A DNA stretch of 64,000 nucleotides from Mesorhizobium sp. WSM3859 (GCF_002295065.1 NZ_NSGG01000003.1:62001-126000), one strand, 5' to 3'; numbered from the stretch's first letter, positions 51,100-59,924 are shown. Numbers and translations are program-made. Notes: generated from the letters alone by a model not told the origin.

Positions 51100-52381
51100 G
51101 ATAGCTCAATCCCGCCCGTTTGGCCAGCGCTACGCTTTCGTTGTCGTCGCCGTCATCTTTCTTTGTCTTTTGATCGCAGCAGGGCTTCGTTCAGCGCCGT
51201 CGGTCATGATGCTGCCGCTGGAAGAGAGCTTCGGCTGGCGGCGCGACATCGTCTCGCTGGCTGCCGCGATCGGCATCTTCCTCTATGGTCTGACCGGACC
51301 GTTCGCCGCGGCGTTGATGGAGCGGATCGGGCTGCGCCGCACGCTGCTTGCCGCGCTAGTGATCATGTCGGGCTCCACCGCGCTCAGCCTGCTGATGACC
51401 AAGCCGTGGCATCTGTTGATCACGTGGGGTGTGTTTTCCGGCATCGGTTCAGGCGCGGTCGCGACCGTGCTCGGCGCAACAATCGTCAACCGCTGGTTTA
51501 AAACCAATCGCGGCCTGGTGATGGGGTTGATGTCCGCCTCCAGCGCGACCGGCCTGCTGGTGTTCCTGCCGCTGCTTGCCTCGCTGGCCCAGTCGGGAGG
51601 TTGGAAGCCGGTCGCCATAGCCATCGCGATCGCCACCGCTGCTCTCGTGCCGCTGGTCTTCCTGCTGGTGCCCGAGCGTCCCGCCTCCATCGGCCAGGTG
51701 CGCTACGGCGCCGATGCCGACGATGTTCCGCCGGTGTCGCCCGCATCGCAGGGCAATTTCCTGGCGCATACGCTGAACACGCTGCGTCGCGCGGCCGGCA
51801 CACGAGTGTTCTGGTACCTGTTCGCCACCTTCTTCGTCTGCGGCTTCACTACCAACGGCCTTGTCGGCACGCATCTCATCGCCTTTTGCGGTGATATGGG
51901 CATTGGCGAGGTGCAGGCCGCCGGGCTCTTGTCGATGATGGGCATTTTCGACCTGATCGGCACGACTTTGTCCGGCTGGCTCACCGACCGTTTCGACCCG
52001 CGCAAGCTGCTCGGCGTCTATTACGCCGTGCGCGGCCTGTCGCTGATCTACCTGCCTTACTCCGGCTTCTCGGCGACCAGCCTGATCATCTTCGCGGTGC
52101 TCTACGGGCTCGACTGGATCGCCACCGTGCCGCCGACGCTCAGGCTCGCCAACGAAGCCTTTGGCGATCGCAGTGGGCCGATCGTGTTCGGCTGGATCGT
52201 CGCCGGCCACCAGGTGGGCGCCGCGACGGCCGCCGCCTTCGGCGGCACGATGCGCGAGCTGCAAGGCAACTACGAGCTGGCCTTCCTGATCGCCGGCATG
52301 ACGGGTATCGCGGCGGCTTGTATCTCGCTCTTGATCAATACGACCAAGCCGGCTTTCGAGCCGGAACCGCAGGCGGCTTGA
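51098..52381 (+). CDS. MFS transporter (12 predicted membrane helices)
   Basis: 427 residues of the major facilitator superfamily, probably an exporter. An N-terminal RFGQRYAFVVVA is followed by MLPLEESFGWRRDIVSLAAAIGIFLYGLTGPFAAALMERIGLRRT (loop 2-3 motif), and the second half mirrors this with GWLTDRFDPRKLLGVYY. The length and hydrophobic pattern fit 12 helices. Its divergent TetR regulator and shared operator suggest induction by its own substrate, which is unknown. No ribosome binding site is visible upstream of the ATG at 51098. Confidence 0.9.
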   Translation: MIAQSRPFGQRYAFVVVAVIFLCLLIAAGLRSAPSVMMLPLEESFGWRRDIVSLAAAIGIFLYGLTGPFAAALMERIGLRRTLLAALVIMSGSTALSLLMTKPWHLLITWGVFSGIGSGAVATVLGATIVNRWFKTNRGLVMGLMSASSATGLLVFLPLLASLAQSGGWKPVAIAIAIATAALVPLVFLLVPERPASIGQVRYGADADDVPPVSPASQGNFLAHTLNTLRRAAGTRVFWYLFATFFVCGFTTNGLVGTHLIAFCGDMGIGEVQAAGLLSMMGIFDLIGTTLSGWLTDRFDPRKLLGVYYAVRGLSLIYLPYSGFSATSLIIFAVLYGLDWIATVPPTLRLANEAFGDRSGPIVFGWIVAGHQVGAATAAAFGGTMRELQGNYELAFLIAGMTGIAAACISLLINTTKPAFEPEPQAA

Positions 52382-52387
52382 GGCATG

Positions 52388-52543
52388 TCTTCCCCTTCTC
52401 CCCTTGTGGGAGAAGGTGGATCGGCGCTTTAGCGCCGAGACGGATGAGGGGTGTTCCAGCGGAGTGAGACGTCTGCTTTCCCTGGAACACCCCTCATCCG
52501 TCGCCTTCGGCGACACCTTCTCCCACAAGGGGAGAAGGGGAAG
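52388..52543. repeat. Family B-type inverted repeat, copy 9
   Basis: Left CTTCCCCTTCTCCCCTTGTG, right CACAAGGGGAGAAGGGGAAG, inner TTTAGCGCCGAGACGGATGAGGGG and CCCCTCATCCGTCGCCTTCGGCGA. It follows the MFS stop. It probably isolates the MFS gene from phoD. Confidence 0.8.
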
Positions 52544-52556
52544 AGCGCCCTGTGCA

Positions 52557-52574
52557 CTGTTATCAAAACTTCAT
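52557..52574 (+). promoter_or_regulatory. Possible Pho box upstream of phoD
   Basis: CTGTTAT CAAA ACTTCAT fits the PhoB direct-repeat consensus CTGTCAT-N4-CTGTCAT (6 of 7, then 4 of 7). It is 72 bases before the phoD start. Control of phoD by phosphate limitation via PhoB is common in rhizobia, so the site is plausible. Confidence 0.42.
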
Positions 52575-52645
52575 GGTTCCGAGACACGCCTGAAACAATG
52601 AGGCGAGAGCTTGGCGGTCCCGTTCAATGCCATCCGGAGACAGCC

Positions 52646-54220
52646 ATGAACAAGCTTTCCATCACCCGCCGCGCTTTCGTCACCTCGGCCAGCGCCTTCG
52701 GCCTTGTCGGCGCCTCCGGTCTGGCGCTGCCCTATTATTCCCGCGCCAGCCAGCGGCCGGCCTTCACCCATGGCGTCCAGTCCGGCGACGTCGACGCCAC
52801 CTCCGGCATGGTGTGGACGCGTACCGACCGGCCCGCGCGCGTCATGTATGAAGTGTCGACGACCGAGAGCTTCGCCAATGCGGTGAGGCTCGCGCCGCTC
52901 GATTCCTCGCCGGACAGCGATTACACGGTGAAGCGGCTGCTCACCGACCTCGCCTCGGACCAGGACATCTTCTATCGCATGATCGCGGCCGACCTTTCCG
53001 ACATCAATGCCGTCTCCGAGCCGATCGTCGGCCGCTTCCGCACCGCGCCGTTCTCGAAGCGCGACGTGCGCTTCGCCTGGTCGGGCGACACCGCCGGCCA
53101 GGGCTGGGGCATCGACGAGACCGGCATGAAGACCTATTCGACCATCGCCAAGCACACGCCGGATTTCTTCCTGCATTCGGGCGACAGGATCTATGCCGAC
53201 GGCGCGCTGAAGGACGAGGTCGACCTGCCCGGCGGCGGCAAGTGGAAGAACGTCGTCATGCTCGACGGCAAGCGCAAGGTCGCCGAGACGCTGGACGAAT
53301 ATCGCGACCAGTGGAAATACAACATGATGGACAAGCATGTGCTTGCGCTCAGCGCCATTTGCCCGACCTTCTACCAGTGGGACGACCACGAGGTGCTGAA
53401 CAACTGGTCCGACTCGAAGGACCTCAGCAAGGACGACCGCTACAAGGAAAAGTCGATCCACGTGCTGGCGGCGCGGGCCGCGCGCGCCTTCCATGAGATG
53501 ACCACCATCCGCTACGAGCCGTCGGAGCCCGGCCGCGTCTACCGCAAGATCTCGCATGGTCCGCTGCTCGACGTATTCTTCCTCGACATGCGCTCCTATC
53601 GCGGGCCCAACGGCGCCAACCTGGATGAAACCCTGACGACGAAGTCGCGCATGATCGGCGAAGAGCAGTCCAAATGGCTGAAGCGGGAACTGGCGAACTC
53701 CAAGGCGACCTGGAAGGTCATCGCCGCCGACATGCCGCTCGGCCTGGTCGTCTGGGACGATGCGGCGAAGAAGGCCGGCTTCGAGGCGGTCAGCAACAAC
53801 GACAAGGGCAAGCCGAAGGGGCGCGAGCTCGAATTCGCCGATGTGCTGCGCTTCATCAAGACTGCCGGCATCACCAACACGGTGTGGCTCACCGCGGACG
53901 TGCACTACACGGCGGCGCATTACTACAATCCCGACAAGGCGCAGTTCCAGGATTTCAATCCGTTCTGGGAATTCGTCTCCGGACCGATCCATGCCGGCAC
54001 CTTCGGCCCCAACGACCTCGACATGACTTTCGGGCCGGAGCTGAAATTCATCAAGGCGCCGACCGCCGAGCAGGGTCAGAACCTGCCGCCGTCGGCGGGC
54101 CTGCAGTTCTTCGGCCTGGTCGATATTTCGGGTGCGACGGAGCAGCTGACGGTGCGGCTGATGGATCGCGACGACAACGAGCTTTACAAGGTGACGCTCG
54201 ATCCGGTGAGATCCGCGTAA
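52646..54220 (+). CDS. phoD: Alkaline phosphatase D (PhoD family), Tat-exported
   Basis: Periplasmic or secreted Ca/Fe-dependent phosphatase/phosphodiesterase of 524 residues. The Tat signal is ITRRAFVTSASAFGLVGASG. The N-terminal Fn3-like region has FTHGVQSGDVDATSGMVWTRTDRPA. The metallophosphatase core has SGDTAGQGWG, FFLHSGDRIYADG (Asp ligands), YQWDDHEVLNNW (Asp-His), IAADMPLGLVVWDD and LTADVHYTAAHYY (His). The ATG at 52646 has GGAGA upstream. It releases phosphate from phosphodiesters and monoesters. A Pho-box-like site lies upstream. Confidence 0.94.
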   Translation: MNKLSITRRAFVTSASAFGLVGASGLALPYYSRASQRPAFTHGVQSGDVDATSGMVWTRTDRPARVMYEVSTTESFANAVRLAPLDSSPDSDYTVKRLLTDLASDQDIFYRMIAADLSDINAVSEPIVGRFRTAPFSKRDVRFAWSGDTAGQGWGIDETGMKTYSTIAKHTPDFFLHSGDRIYADGALKDEVDLPGGGKWKNVVMLDGKRKVAETLDEYRDQWKYNMMDKHVLALSAICPTFYQWDDHEVLNNWSDSKDLSKDDRYKEKSIHVLAARAARAFHEMTTIRYEPSEPGRVYRKISHGPLLDVFFLDMRSYRGPNGANLDETLTTKSRMIGEEQSKWLKRELANSKATWKVIAADMPLGLVVWDDAAKKAGFEAVSNNDKGKPKGRELEFADVLRFIKTAGITNTVWLTADVHYTAAHYYNPDKAQFQDFNPFWEFVSGPIHAGTFGPNDLDMTFGPELKFIKAPTAEQGQNLPPSAGLQFFGLVDISGATEQLTVRLMDRDDNELYKVTLDPVRSA

Positions 54221-54228
54221 GGTCGGCG

Positions 54229-54391
54229 CGAGGCACCCCCCTCTGTCCTGCCGGACATCTCCCCCGCAAGGGGGGAGATTGGCTGTTTTGGCGCTGCTGC
54301 CCGTTCTTCGACGTTGGCGATTGGCGAAAGCCGACGCGACATTCGATCTCCTTGCGGGGGAGATGGCCGGCAGGCCAGAGAGGGGTGTGCC
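54229..54391. repeat. Family B long inverted repeat, copy 10
   Basis: Left GAGGCACCCCCCTCTGTCCT and right GCCAGAGAGGGGTGTGCC with inner CATCTCCCCCGCAAGGGGGG and TCCTTGCGGGGGAGATGG. It lies between the convergent phoD and the small secreted-protein gene. Confidence 0.8.
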
Positions 54392-54426
54392 GGAACGCTA
54401 CGCTTGTCGTATTGCCGCCGCGACGA

Positions 54427-54714
54427 TCAATCCGGATAACAAGCCCGCGGAACGTTCGGCCAAACCGCAGCATCGCAGTTGGCGTCCTTCTGGCGCTGCT
54501 TGAAGGCGGCGCTGACCGGGCCGGTGACGATCGGGTCGACGCCGTCGGGGGCATCGGCGAACATCTGCTGCGCCGTTTGGGCATCGGGCGGCGAGATCGG
54601 GTCGGCTTCCCTGAGCGCGGCCGCCGACTGCGCGGCGCCCGCCGCGACGAGCACGCCAAGTGCTGCCCACGCGAAAACCGGACGCAATCTGGACATATGA
54701 TCGGTCATGAACAT
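54427..54714 (-). CDS. Small exported protein, 95 residues, unknown
   Basis: An N-terminal signal (VFAWAALGVLVAAGAAQSAAA) is followed by a short mature part: PISPPDAQTAQQMFADAPDGVDPIVTGPVSAAFKQRQKDANCDAAVWPNVP, then RACYPD, with two Cys. The TAA/TAG region and codon use look coding. In-frame ATGs at 54714, 54708 and 54696 are possible. A GGGGAG precedes the first two. Similar small proteins with a terminal RACYPD-like motif are seen in rhizobia, but no function is known to me. It is divergent from typA. Confidence 0.7.
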   Translation of the reverse strand: MFMTDHMSRLRPVFAWAALGVLVAAGAAQSAAALREADPISPPDAQTAQQMFADAPDGVDPIVTGPVSAAFKQRQKDANCDAAVWPNVPRACYPD

Positions 54715-54910
54715 CGAACTCCCCGGCCCCTCAAAGGTTCCGCCTTGGTTAACAGAATCATTTCACACCAAGACGTTTAAGAATCAGTGACCATTTATTT
54801 GGGGTCGGGCCTCCCCTTTCGCAATTGCGAAAAACCTTGTATGAGCCGCGCAACCGAAAAAGGCGGCGCTTCTTAAGCCTGCTGCCTGCAACGTTCCCGA
54901 GACCAGAAAA

Positions 54911-56740
54911 ATGAACCTCCGCAATATCGCGATCATCGCGCACGTCGACCATGGCAAAACCACGCTTGTCGACCAGCTTCTGAAACAGTCCGGCGCCTTC
55001 CGCGACAACCAGCGCGTGGCCGAACGCGCCATGGATTCCAACGACCTCGAAAAAGAGCGCGGCATCACCATCCTGGCCAAGGCGACCTCGGTCGATTGGC
55101 ACGGCACCCGCATCAACATCGTCGATACCCCCGGACACGCCGATTTCGGCGGCGAGGTCGAGCGCATCCTGTCGATGGTGGATTCGGCGATCGTGCTCGT
55201 CGACGCCGCCGAAGGCCCGATGCCGCAGACCAAGTTCGTCGTCGGCAAGGCGCTGAAGGTAGGCTTGCGGCCCATCGTCGTCATCAACAAGATCGACCGT
55301 CCGGACGCCCGCCATGTCGAGGTGGTCAACGAGGTGTTCGACCTGTTCGCCGCGCTCGACGCGACCGACGAGCAGCTCGACTTCCCGATCCTCTACGGCT
55401 CGGGCCGTGACGGCTGGGTGTCGGAAAACCCCGAGGGCCCGAAGGACCAGGGTCTGTCGCCGCTGTTCGACCTCGTCGTCAAGCATGTGCCGGCGCCGAC
55501 CGTCCATCCCGGCCCGTTCCGCATGATCGGCACCATCCTGGAAGCCAATCCGTTCCTCGGCCGCATCATCACCGGCCGCATCGAGTCCGGCTCGCTGAAG
55601 GCCAACCAGGCGGTCAAGGTGCTGCACCATGACGGCACCCAGATCGAGACCGGCCGCGTCTCCAAGATCCTTGCTTTCCGCGGTCTCGAGCGCCAGCCGA
55701 TCGACGAAGCCCAGGCGGGCGACATCGTGGCCATCGCCGGCCTGTCGAAAGGCACCGTCGCGGACACCTTCTGCGACCCGGCGGTGAGCGAGCCGCTGCA
55801 TGCGCAGCCGATCGACCCGCCGACGGTCACCATGTCCTTCCTGGTCAATGACAGCCCGCTTGCCGGCACCGAGGGCGACAAGGTGACGAGCCGCGTCATC
55901 CGTGATCGCCTGCTGCGCGAAGCCGAAGGCAATGTCGCGCTGAAGATCGAGGAATCGGCGGAGAAGGATTCCTTCTTCGTCTCCGGCCGCGGCGAATTGC
56001 AGCTTGCGGTGCTGATCGAGACGATGCGCCGCGAGGGTTTCGAGCTTGCCGTGTCGCGTCCGCGTGTCGTCATGCAGAAGGGCGAGAACGGCGAATTGCT
56101 GGAGCCCGTCGAGGAAGTCGTCATCGACGTCGATGAGGAGCATGCCGGCGTCGTCGTGCAGAAGATGTCGGAGCGCAAGGCCGAAATGGTCGAGCTGCGT
56201 CCGTCCGGCGGCAATCGCCAGCGCCTCGTCTTCCACGCGCCGACGCGCGGCCTGATTGGCTACCAGTCGGAACTGTTGACCGACACGCGCGGCACCGCTG
56301 TGATGAACCGGCTGTTCTTCGCCTATGAGCCCTACAAGGGCGAGCTGCCCGGTCGCACCAATGGCGTCTTGATCTCCAACGAGCAGGGCGAGTCGGTCGC
56401 CTACGCGATGTGGAACCTGGAAGACCGCGGCCCGATGATCATCGATCCGGGCGTCAAGGTCTATCAGGGCATGATCATCGGCATCCATTCGCGCGACAAC
56501 GACCTCGAAGTGAACGTGCTCAAGGGCAAGAAGCTCACCAACATCCGCGCCGCCGGCAAGGACGAGGCGGTGAAGCTGACGCCGCCGATCCGCATGACGC
56601 TGGAGCGGGCTCTCGCCTGGATCCAGGACGACGAGCTGGTCGAGGTGACGCCGAAGACCATTCGGCTGCGCAAGCTCTATCTCGACCCGAACGAGCGCAA
56701 GCGTTTCGAGAAGGCCGCCAAGGTCATGGGCGCGGCGTAA
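54911..56740 (+). CDS. typA: Ribosome-associated GTPase TypA/BipA
   Basis: A 609-residue translational GTPase acting in ribosome assembly and stress adaptation. The G1 motif [10 protein letters not shown] (about 9-18), DTPGHADF (G3) and NKIDRPDA (G4) are intact. EKERGITI is the switch I region. Domains II/III and the BipA-specific C-terminal domain ([55 protein letters not shown]) follow. It is monocistronic, ending in a strong hairpin. Confidence 0.97.
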   Translation: MNLRNIAIIAHVDHGKTTLVDQLLKQSGAFRDNQRVAERAMDSNDLEKERGITILAKATSVDWHGTRINIVDTPGHADFGGEVERILSMVDSAIVLVDAAEGPMPQTKFVVGKALKVGLRPIVVINKIDRPDARHVEVVNEVFDLFAALDATDEQLDFPILYGSGRDGWVSENPEGPKDQGLSPLFDLVVKHVPAPTVHPGPFRMIGTILEANPFLGRIITGRIESGSLKANQAVKVLHHDGTQIETGRVSKILAFRGLERQPIDEAQAGDIVAIAGLSKGTVADTFCDPAVSEPLHAQPIDPPTVTMSFLVNDSPLAGTEGDKVTSRVIRDRLLREAEGNVALKIEESAEKDSFFVSGRGELQLAVLIETMRREGFELAVSRPRVVMQKGENGELLEPVEEVVIDVDEEHAGVVVQKMSERKAEMVELRPSGGNRQRLVFHAPTRGLIGYQSELLTDTRGTAVMNRLFFAYEPYKGELPGRTNGVLISNEQGESVAYAMWNLEDRGPMIIDPGVKVYQGMIIGIHSRDNDLEVNVLKGKKLTNIRAAGKDEAVKLTPPIRMTLERALAWIQDDELVEVTPKTIRLRKLYLDPNERKRFEKAAKVMGAA

Positions 56741-56762
56741 GCTTCGCCGCAAGCAGGTCACG

Positions 56763-56789
56763 GGGAGGGAGCATTGCTCCCTCCCTTTT
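56763..56789. terminator. Intrinsic terminator downstream of typA
   Basis: The stem GGGAGGGAGC/GCTCCCTCCC (perfect, 10 pairs, loop ATT) is followed by TTTT. It starts 22 bases after the typA stop and is GC-rich with a T run, so it is a good Rho-independent terminator. The following gene is convergent, so it may serve both strands. Confidence 0.85.
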
Positions 56790-56793
56790 CATT

Positions 56794-57420
56794 TCAGCCA
56801 CATGGGGCACCGACGATCACGTCGCGGTCCGCCTCACCGGCAAGGTCGATGCGGATCGTCGCGCGGTCGCGTACCGGTTTGCGCCAGGCCCCGGCGCTGT
56901 CCGGATCGACTGTGAGCAATCGCCGATCTTGCCAGACCTGCAGCTTCGAACGGGAGATGCCCAGTTCGCCGGCAAGCAGGCGGTCGAGCCGCAAGGACGT
57001 CGCGGCATCGAGGCGAAGCTCGAGTGAAAGCGCGACCGCGCATTCCGGCCTGCCGTGCAGCAGCTCCTTGCCGACCGCAACGTCGGGAAATTCCTCGATC
57101 CGTCCGATCCGATTTCTCAGCGCCTTGGAATCGAAAGCAAAGCGGCGCGCAAGCGCCGGATCGTTGCTTTCGAGCGCGGCGATGAGGGACGGCTCAATAT
57201 CGCGGCGGTTGCAACGCTCGAGAATGGCGCGGTTCCAGGAGTTGTCGCAATCGACGCAGCGGTAGATCAGCCATACGTCGATGCGTTTGCCATTGGCGTT
57301 GACGCGGAATTTCTCGCTGCATCTGTATGGCCTGACGCCGCCGCAGCGATTGCAGTTAATGAGAGGTCGAGGCGCGATTGCAGGCGCGATCGTCCAGCGG
57401 ACAGACAAGGTCGAAGACAT
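56794..57420 (-). CDS. DUF1062 domain-containing protein
   Basis: 208 residues with a zinc-ribbon-like N-terminal part: CNRCGGVRPYRC (CxxC) and YRCVDCDNSWNR (CxxC) at about 23-63. A helical part and an RNA-binding-like S4-type segment follow (LRLDRLLAGELGISRSKLQVWQ, about 140-160). It ends with DPDSAGAWRKPVRDRATIRIDLAG. DUF1062 proteins are of unknown function. The start is an ATG at 57420. It is convergent with typA. Confidence 0.88.
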   Translation of the reverse strand: MSSTLSVRWTIAPAIAPRPLINCNRCGGVRPYRCSEKFRVNANGKRIDVWLIYRCVDCDNSWNRAILERCNRRDIEPSLIAALESNDPALARRFAFDSKALRNRIGRIEEFPDVAVGKELLHGRPECAVALSLELRLDAATSLRLDRLLAGELGISRSKLQVWQDRRLLTVDPDSAGAWRKPVRDRATIRIDLAGEADRDVIVGAPCG

Positions 57421-58107
57421 GCCGGTAGGCCCTTCCCGTCGGGAAGTCCGTCAGGCCGGCAATGTCCGAGATGCCCTTCATGGGCACGGCGTGGCGAAGA
57501 CTGTATGTTCGGAAGTCAGGCGTCGGCGTGATTGACGCGCGACGGCGGCTCAGCAATGCCAAACCGGTCTCGAACCGCCGCCTGAAGAACACATGAAAAT
57601 GGAGCAGGCGGCGCATTGGTCGCGCCTGCGGTGCATTCAGGGAGTTGGCGAGACCGGCGGTTACTGAGGCAAAGTGATGCTCGAAAATGATGTCGGGACG
57701 GGCCTTCTAGCTGTGGGGCGGTGGCGGAGCAAGGGGCAATCGCCGAGGTCGGCGCCGCCCCTCATTGCCCTGCCTGTCCAGCCGATAGATGGGTAACACT
57801 TTGAACCGGATACATGGGTTACAGTTTTCCTGTCCGCCGCAGGGCCGTCTGGTCGGGGTTGGACGGGGCTGCGGCGGACCAGTTTCTTGTGTCGGCCGTC
57901 GATGAAGCCGAGCGGATGGGCATAGAAGGAGAGCGTCCTTCGCCCCGTTTACGGCCGTTTACGGGGAGAAGGTGCCCGAAGGGCGGATGAGGGACAGCGC
58001 CGGGGTTGGCAGTTATTGGCGCCTTGATCAACGATCGCGCCTTGCTGGGCGTGCCAAATCTAATCCGATCGGCTATCTTTTCTTTTCTATCTTGTAGGAA
58101 ACTCCCC
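57421..58107. other. Gene-free stretch with a split repeat and an IS remnant
   Basis: 57421-57750 holds no gene I can support. A family B arm (GCGCCGCCCCTCATTGCCCT, about 57748) begins at 57748-57780 and resumes at about 57935-58001 (GGGGAGAAGGTGCCCGAAGGGCGGATGAGGGACAGCGC). Between them, 57781-57925 is different DNA that looks like the end of an insertion sequence. 58002-58107 leads to the LysE gene and contains a short AT-rich promoter-like part. Confidence 0.6.
57781..57925 (-). mobile_element. Probable remnant of an IS481-like element end
   Basis: GGGTAACACTTTGAACCGGATACATGGGTTACA resembles the end of IS481-type elements in rhizobia (recollection, not searched). Read on the minus strand, the adjoining bases translate as LGFIDGRHKKLVRRSP and end near VTHVSGSKCYPSIG, like the C-terminal end of an integrase. 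There is no full transposase, no second end and no target duplication, so it is a decayed fragment inside a family B repeat. Confidence 0.45.
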
Positions 58108-58719
58108 ATGCATCTCGCCTCGCTGCTAATCTTCGCCGCCGCTTTGTTCGTTGCCGCCGGTTCGCCCGGGCCGTCGATCGCGGCGCTCGTGGCACGGGTG
58201 ATCTCGAAGGGGTTCCGCGACGTCTTCCCCTTCCTGCTGGCGATGTGGATCGGCGAGGCCATCTGGCTGTCGCTGGCGGTGTTCGGACTCGCCGTCGTGG
58301 CGCAGACCTTCCACTATGCCTTCGTCGTCGTGAAGTGGATTGGCGTCGCCTACCTTGCTTATCTGGCGTTCAAGATGTGGACGGCGCCGGTCGAGGCCAG
58401 GGAAGGCGAGATGCCGCGCGAGGATTCGGCCCTGAAACTGTTCTTTGCCGGCATGGCGGTGACATTAGGCAACCCGAAGATCATGATGTTCTATCTGGCG
58501 TTGCTGCCGACCATCATCGATCTTGCGTCGGTCAGCGTCGTCGGCTGGGTCGAGCTGACGCTGACTATGGCGATCGTCCTGGTGGTCATCGACCTTGCCT
58601 GGGTGCTGGCCGCGTCGCAGGCGCGCCGGCTCCTGAAGAGCAAACGCGCCATGAAGATCGCCAACCGCGTCAGCGCCACGACGATGGCGGGCGCCGCGGC
58701 GGCAATCGCCGCGCGATAG
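58108..58719 (+). CDS. LysE-family translocator
   Basis: A 203-residue inner-membrane exporter of the LysE/RhtB family, likely for an amino acid or its derivative. The N-terminal AAALFVAAGSPGPSIAALVAR holds the family GSPGP turn. About six hydrophobic segments follow, including VVKWIGVAYLAYLAFKMW and FFAGMAVTLGNPKIMMFYLALLPTII. The ATG at 58108 gives MHLASLLIF; no strong ribosome binding site is seen (GGAA nine bases upstream). Confidence 0.92.
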   Translation: MHLASLLIFAAALFVAAGSPGPSIAALVARVISKGFRDVFPFLLAMWIGEAIWLSLAVFGLAVVAQTFHYAFVVVKWIGVAYLAYLAFKMWTAPVEAREGEMPREDSALKLFFAGMAVTLGNPKIMMFYLALLPTIIDLASVSVVGWVELTLTMAIVLVVIDLAWVLAASQARRLLKSKRAMKIANRVSATTMAGAAAAIAAR

Positions 58720-58762
58720 AAGGCGTTGATGTTTAGGCGAGGCGGCCCGTTGGCAGCCGGCC

Positions 58763-59086
58763 TCACATCATCTCGATGATCGGCGCGATCTCGACGCTGA
58801 AGGCCGGGTCCATCAGGATCGGGCACTCCTTCGCCTTGGCGACCGCATCGTCGATGTCCCTGGCTTCGACGATGGTGTAGCCGGCTGTCGGATTGCTGCC
58901 GCCATTGTTCTCGACCTTGCCGCTCGGCAGCACCGTCTTCGACACGCCGACCGGATTGCCGCCATCGACCACGGCCGAGCCGAGCTTGTCGTACCACCCG
59001 GTCCAGGCATCCATCGCCGCTTTGCGTTCGGCCTCGTCGGTCGGCATCTTGCCGGAGCCGTGATAGACATAGAGAAATTTTGCCAT
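58763..59086 (-). CDS. YCII-related (DGPF-type) protein
   Basis: A 107-residue dimeric alpha-beta barrel protein of the YCII family. KFLYVYHGSGKMPTDEAERKAAMDAWTGWYDKLGSAVVDGGNPVG and GYTIVEARDIDDAVAKAKECPILMDPAFSVEIAPII are typical. The ATG at 59086 has GGGAGGAG upstream. It is convergent with the LysE gene and in an unclear relation to the AhpD-like gene upstream on the same strand (148 bases). Function unknown; such proteins are often beside sigma factors, but not here. Confidence 0.9.
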   Translation of the reverse strand: MAKFLYVYHGSGKMPTDEAERKAAMDAWTGWYDKLGSAVVDGGNPVGVSKTVLPSGKVENNGGSNPTAGYTIVEARDIDDAVAKAKECPILMDPAFSVEIAPIIEMM

Positions 59087-59234
59087 GTTCTCCTCCCTTG
59101 TCGGCGGCGTCGAACCGGCATGCGGCCACGCCGCAATCCTGGATATGCAGCTGCGCTGCAATCGTTGATCATCGGACCAAATGGCGGGATGGGCAACGAA
59201 AAATTCGGTATTGCTAATATAATGCCAGCGGCCG

Positions 59235-59798
59235 CTATCGCGCCATGGCGTGGTATTCGGGGTTCGGCCGCATGTCGACCGCGGCGGCCACGCGGTTAGA
59301 CATGTTGAAGAAGGCGGCGGTCGAGGCGATGTCCCAGATGTCGCGGTCCGAAAAGCCGGCCTGGCGCAAGGCGGCGCGGTCGGCTTCCACGATCCTGGCC
59401 GGCTCTTCCGTCAGCTTGACGGCGAATTCCAGCATGGCGCGCTGGCGGCCCGACAGCTCGGCGGCGTGGAAGTTCATCACCATCATCTCGCCCAGCGCCG
59501 GCTCGCCCGAAAGCTGACGCACCGCCGCGCCATGCGCGGTCAGGCAATAATAGCAATGGTTGATCGAGGAGACGGCGACCGCGATCATCTCGCGCTCCAG
59601 CTTCGACAGGCCCGAATCGCCCAGCATCAGATCGTTGTACATGTCGGTGAAGGCGCGCAGCTTCTTCTCGTCGAAGGCGTAGGCGCGCAGCACGTTGGGC
59701 ACGAGACCGAGCTTCTCTTCGCACTTGGCGAAATAGGCTTTCGTCGCCTCGCTGAGCTCCGCCTGGACGAGGTCAAGCGCGGTTATTTTGCCGGTCAT
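59235..59798 (-). CDS. Peroxidase-related AhpD/CMD-family protein
   Basis: A 187-residue AhpD-like (carboxymuconolactone decarboxylase fold) protein. The redox-active CxxC is in SSINHCYYCLTAHGAAV, with a His three residues after the second Cys and a Glu in LEREMIAVAVS. Helical motifs FSDRDIWDIASTAAFFNMSNRVA follow. It probably reduces peroxides with a thiol partner. The ATG at 59798 is used; the open frame upstream to 60806 runs through the opposite-strand dehydrogenase. It is divergent from the glutamate dehydrogenase. Confidence 0.93.
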   Translation of the reverse strand: MTGKITALDLVQAELSEATKAYFAKCEEKLGLVPNVLRAYAFDEKKLRAFTDMYNDLMLGDSGLSKLEREMIAVAVSSINHCYYCLTAHGAAVRQLSGEPALGEMMVMNFHAAELSGRQRAMLEFAVKLTEEPARIVEADRAALRQAGFSDRDIWDIASTAAFFNMSNRVAAAVDMRPNPEYHAMAR

Positions 59799-59924
59799 CT
59801 GGTGTCTCCTCGCAGCACGATGGCGTTGGTTCGAATTTTTTAAAGCGTCGTCAAACCTTTGTCGCCAAACAGCGCTCATCTGGCTACCATAGCCGTAAAA
59901 GCATAAGACGGGAGGAATAGCGTC

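Noticed and set aside
51020..51109. N-terminal extension of the TetR regulator
   Set aside because: It would run through both operator arms and the MFS promoter. The ATG at 51019 fits the family start.
11873..54391. Repeated elements considered as a CRISPR array
   Set aside because: They are single, widely spaced and palindromic, with no regular spacer units and no cas genes.
54758..56761. Minus-strand open frame (667 codons) opposite typA
   Set aside because: TypA motifs are intact on the plus strand; this frame overlaps the real gene entirely and has no motif.
57356..57616. 86-codon minus-strand open frame upstream of DUF1062
   Set aside because: It overlaps the DUF1062 start in another frame, has no ribosome binding site and no recognisable sequence.
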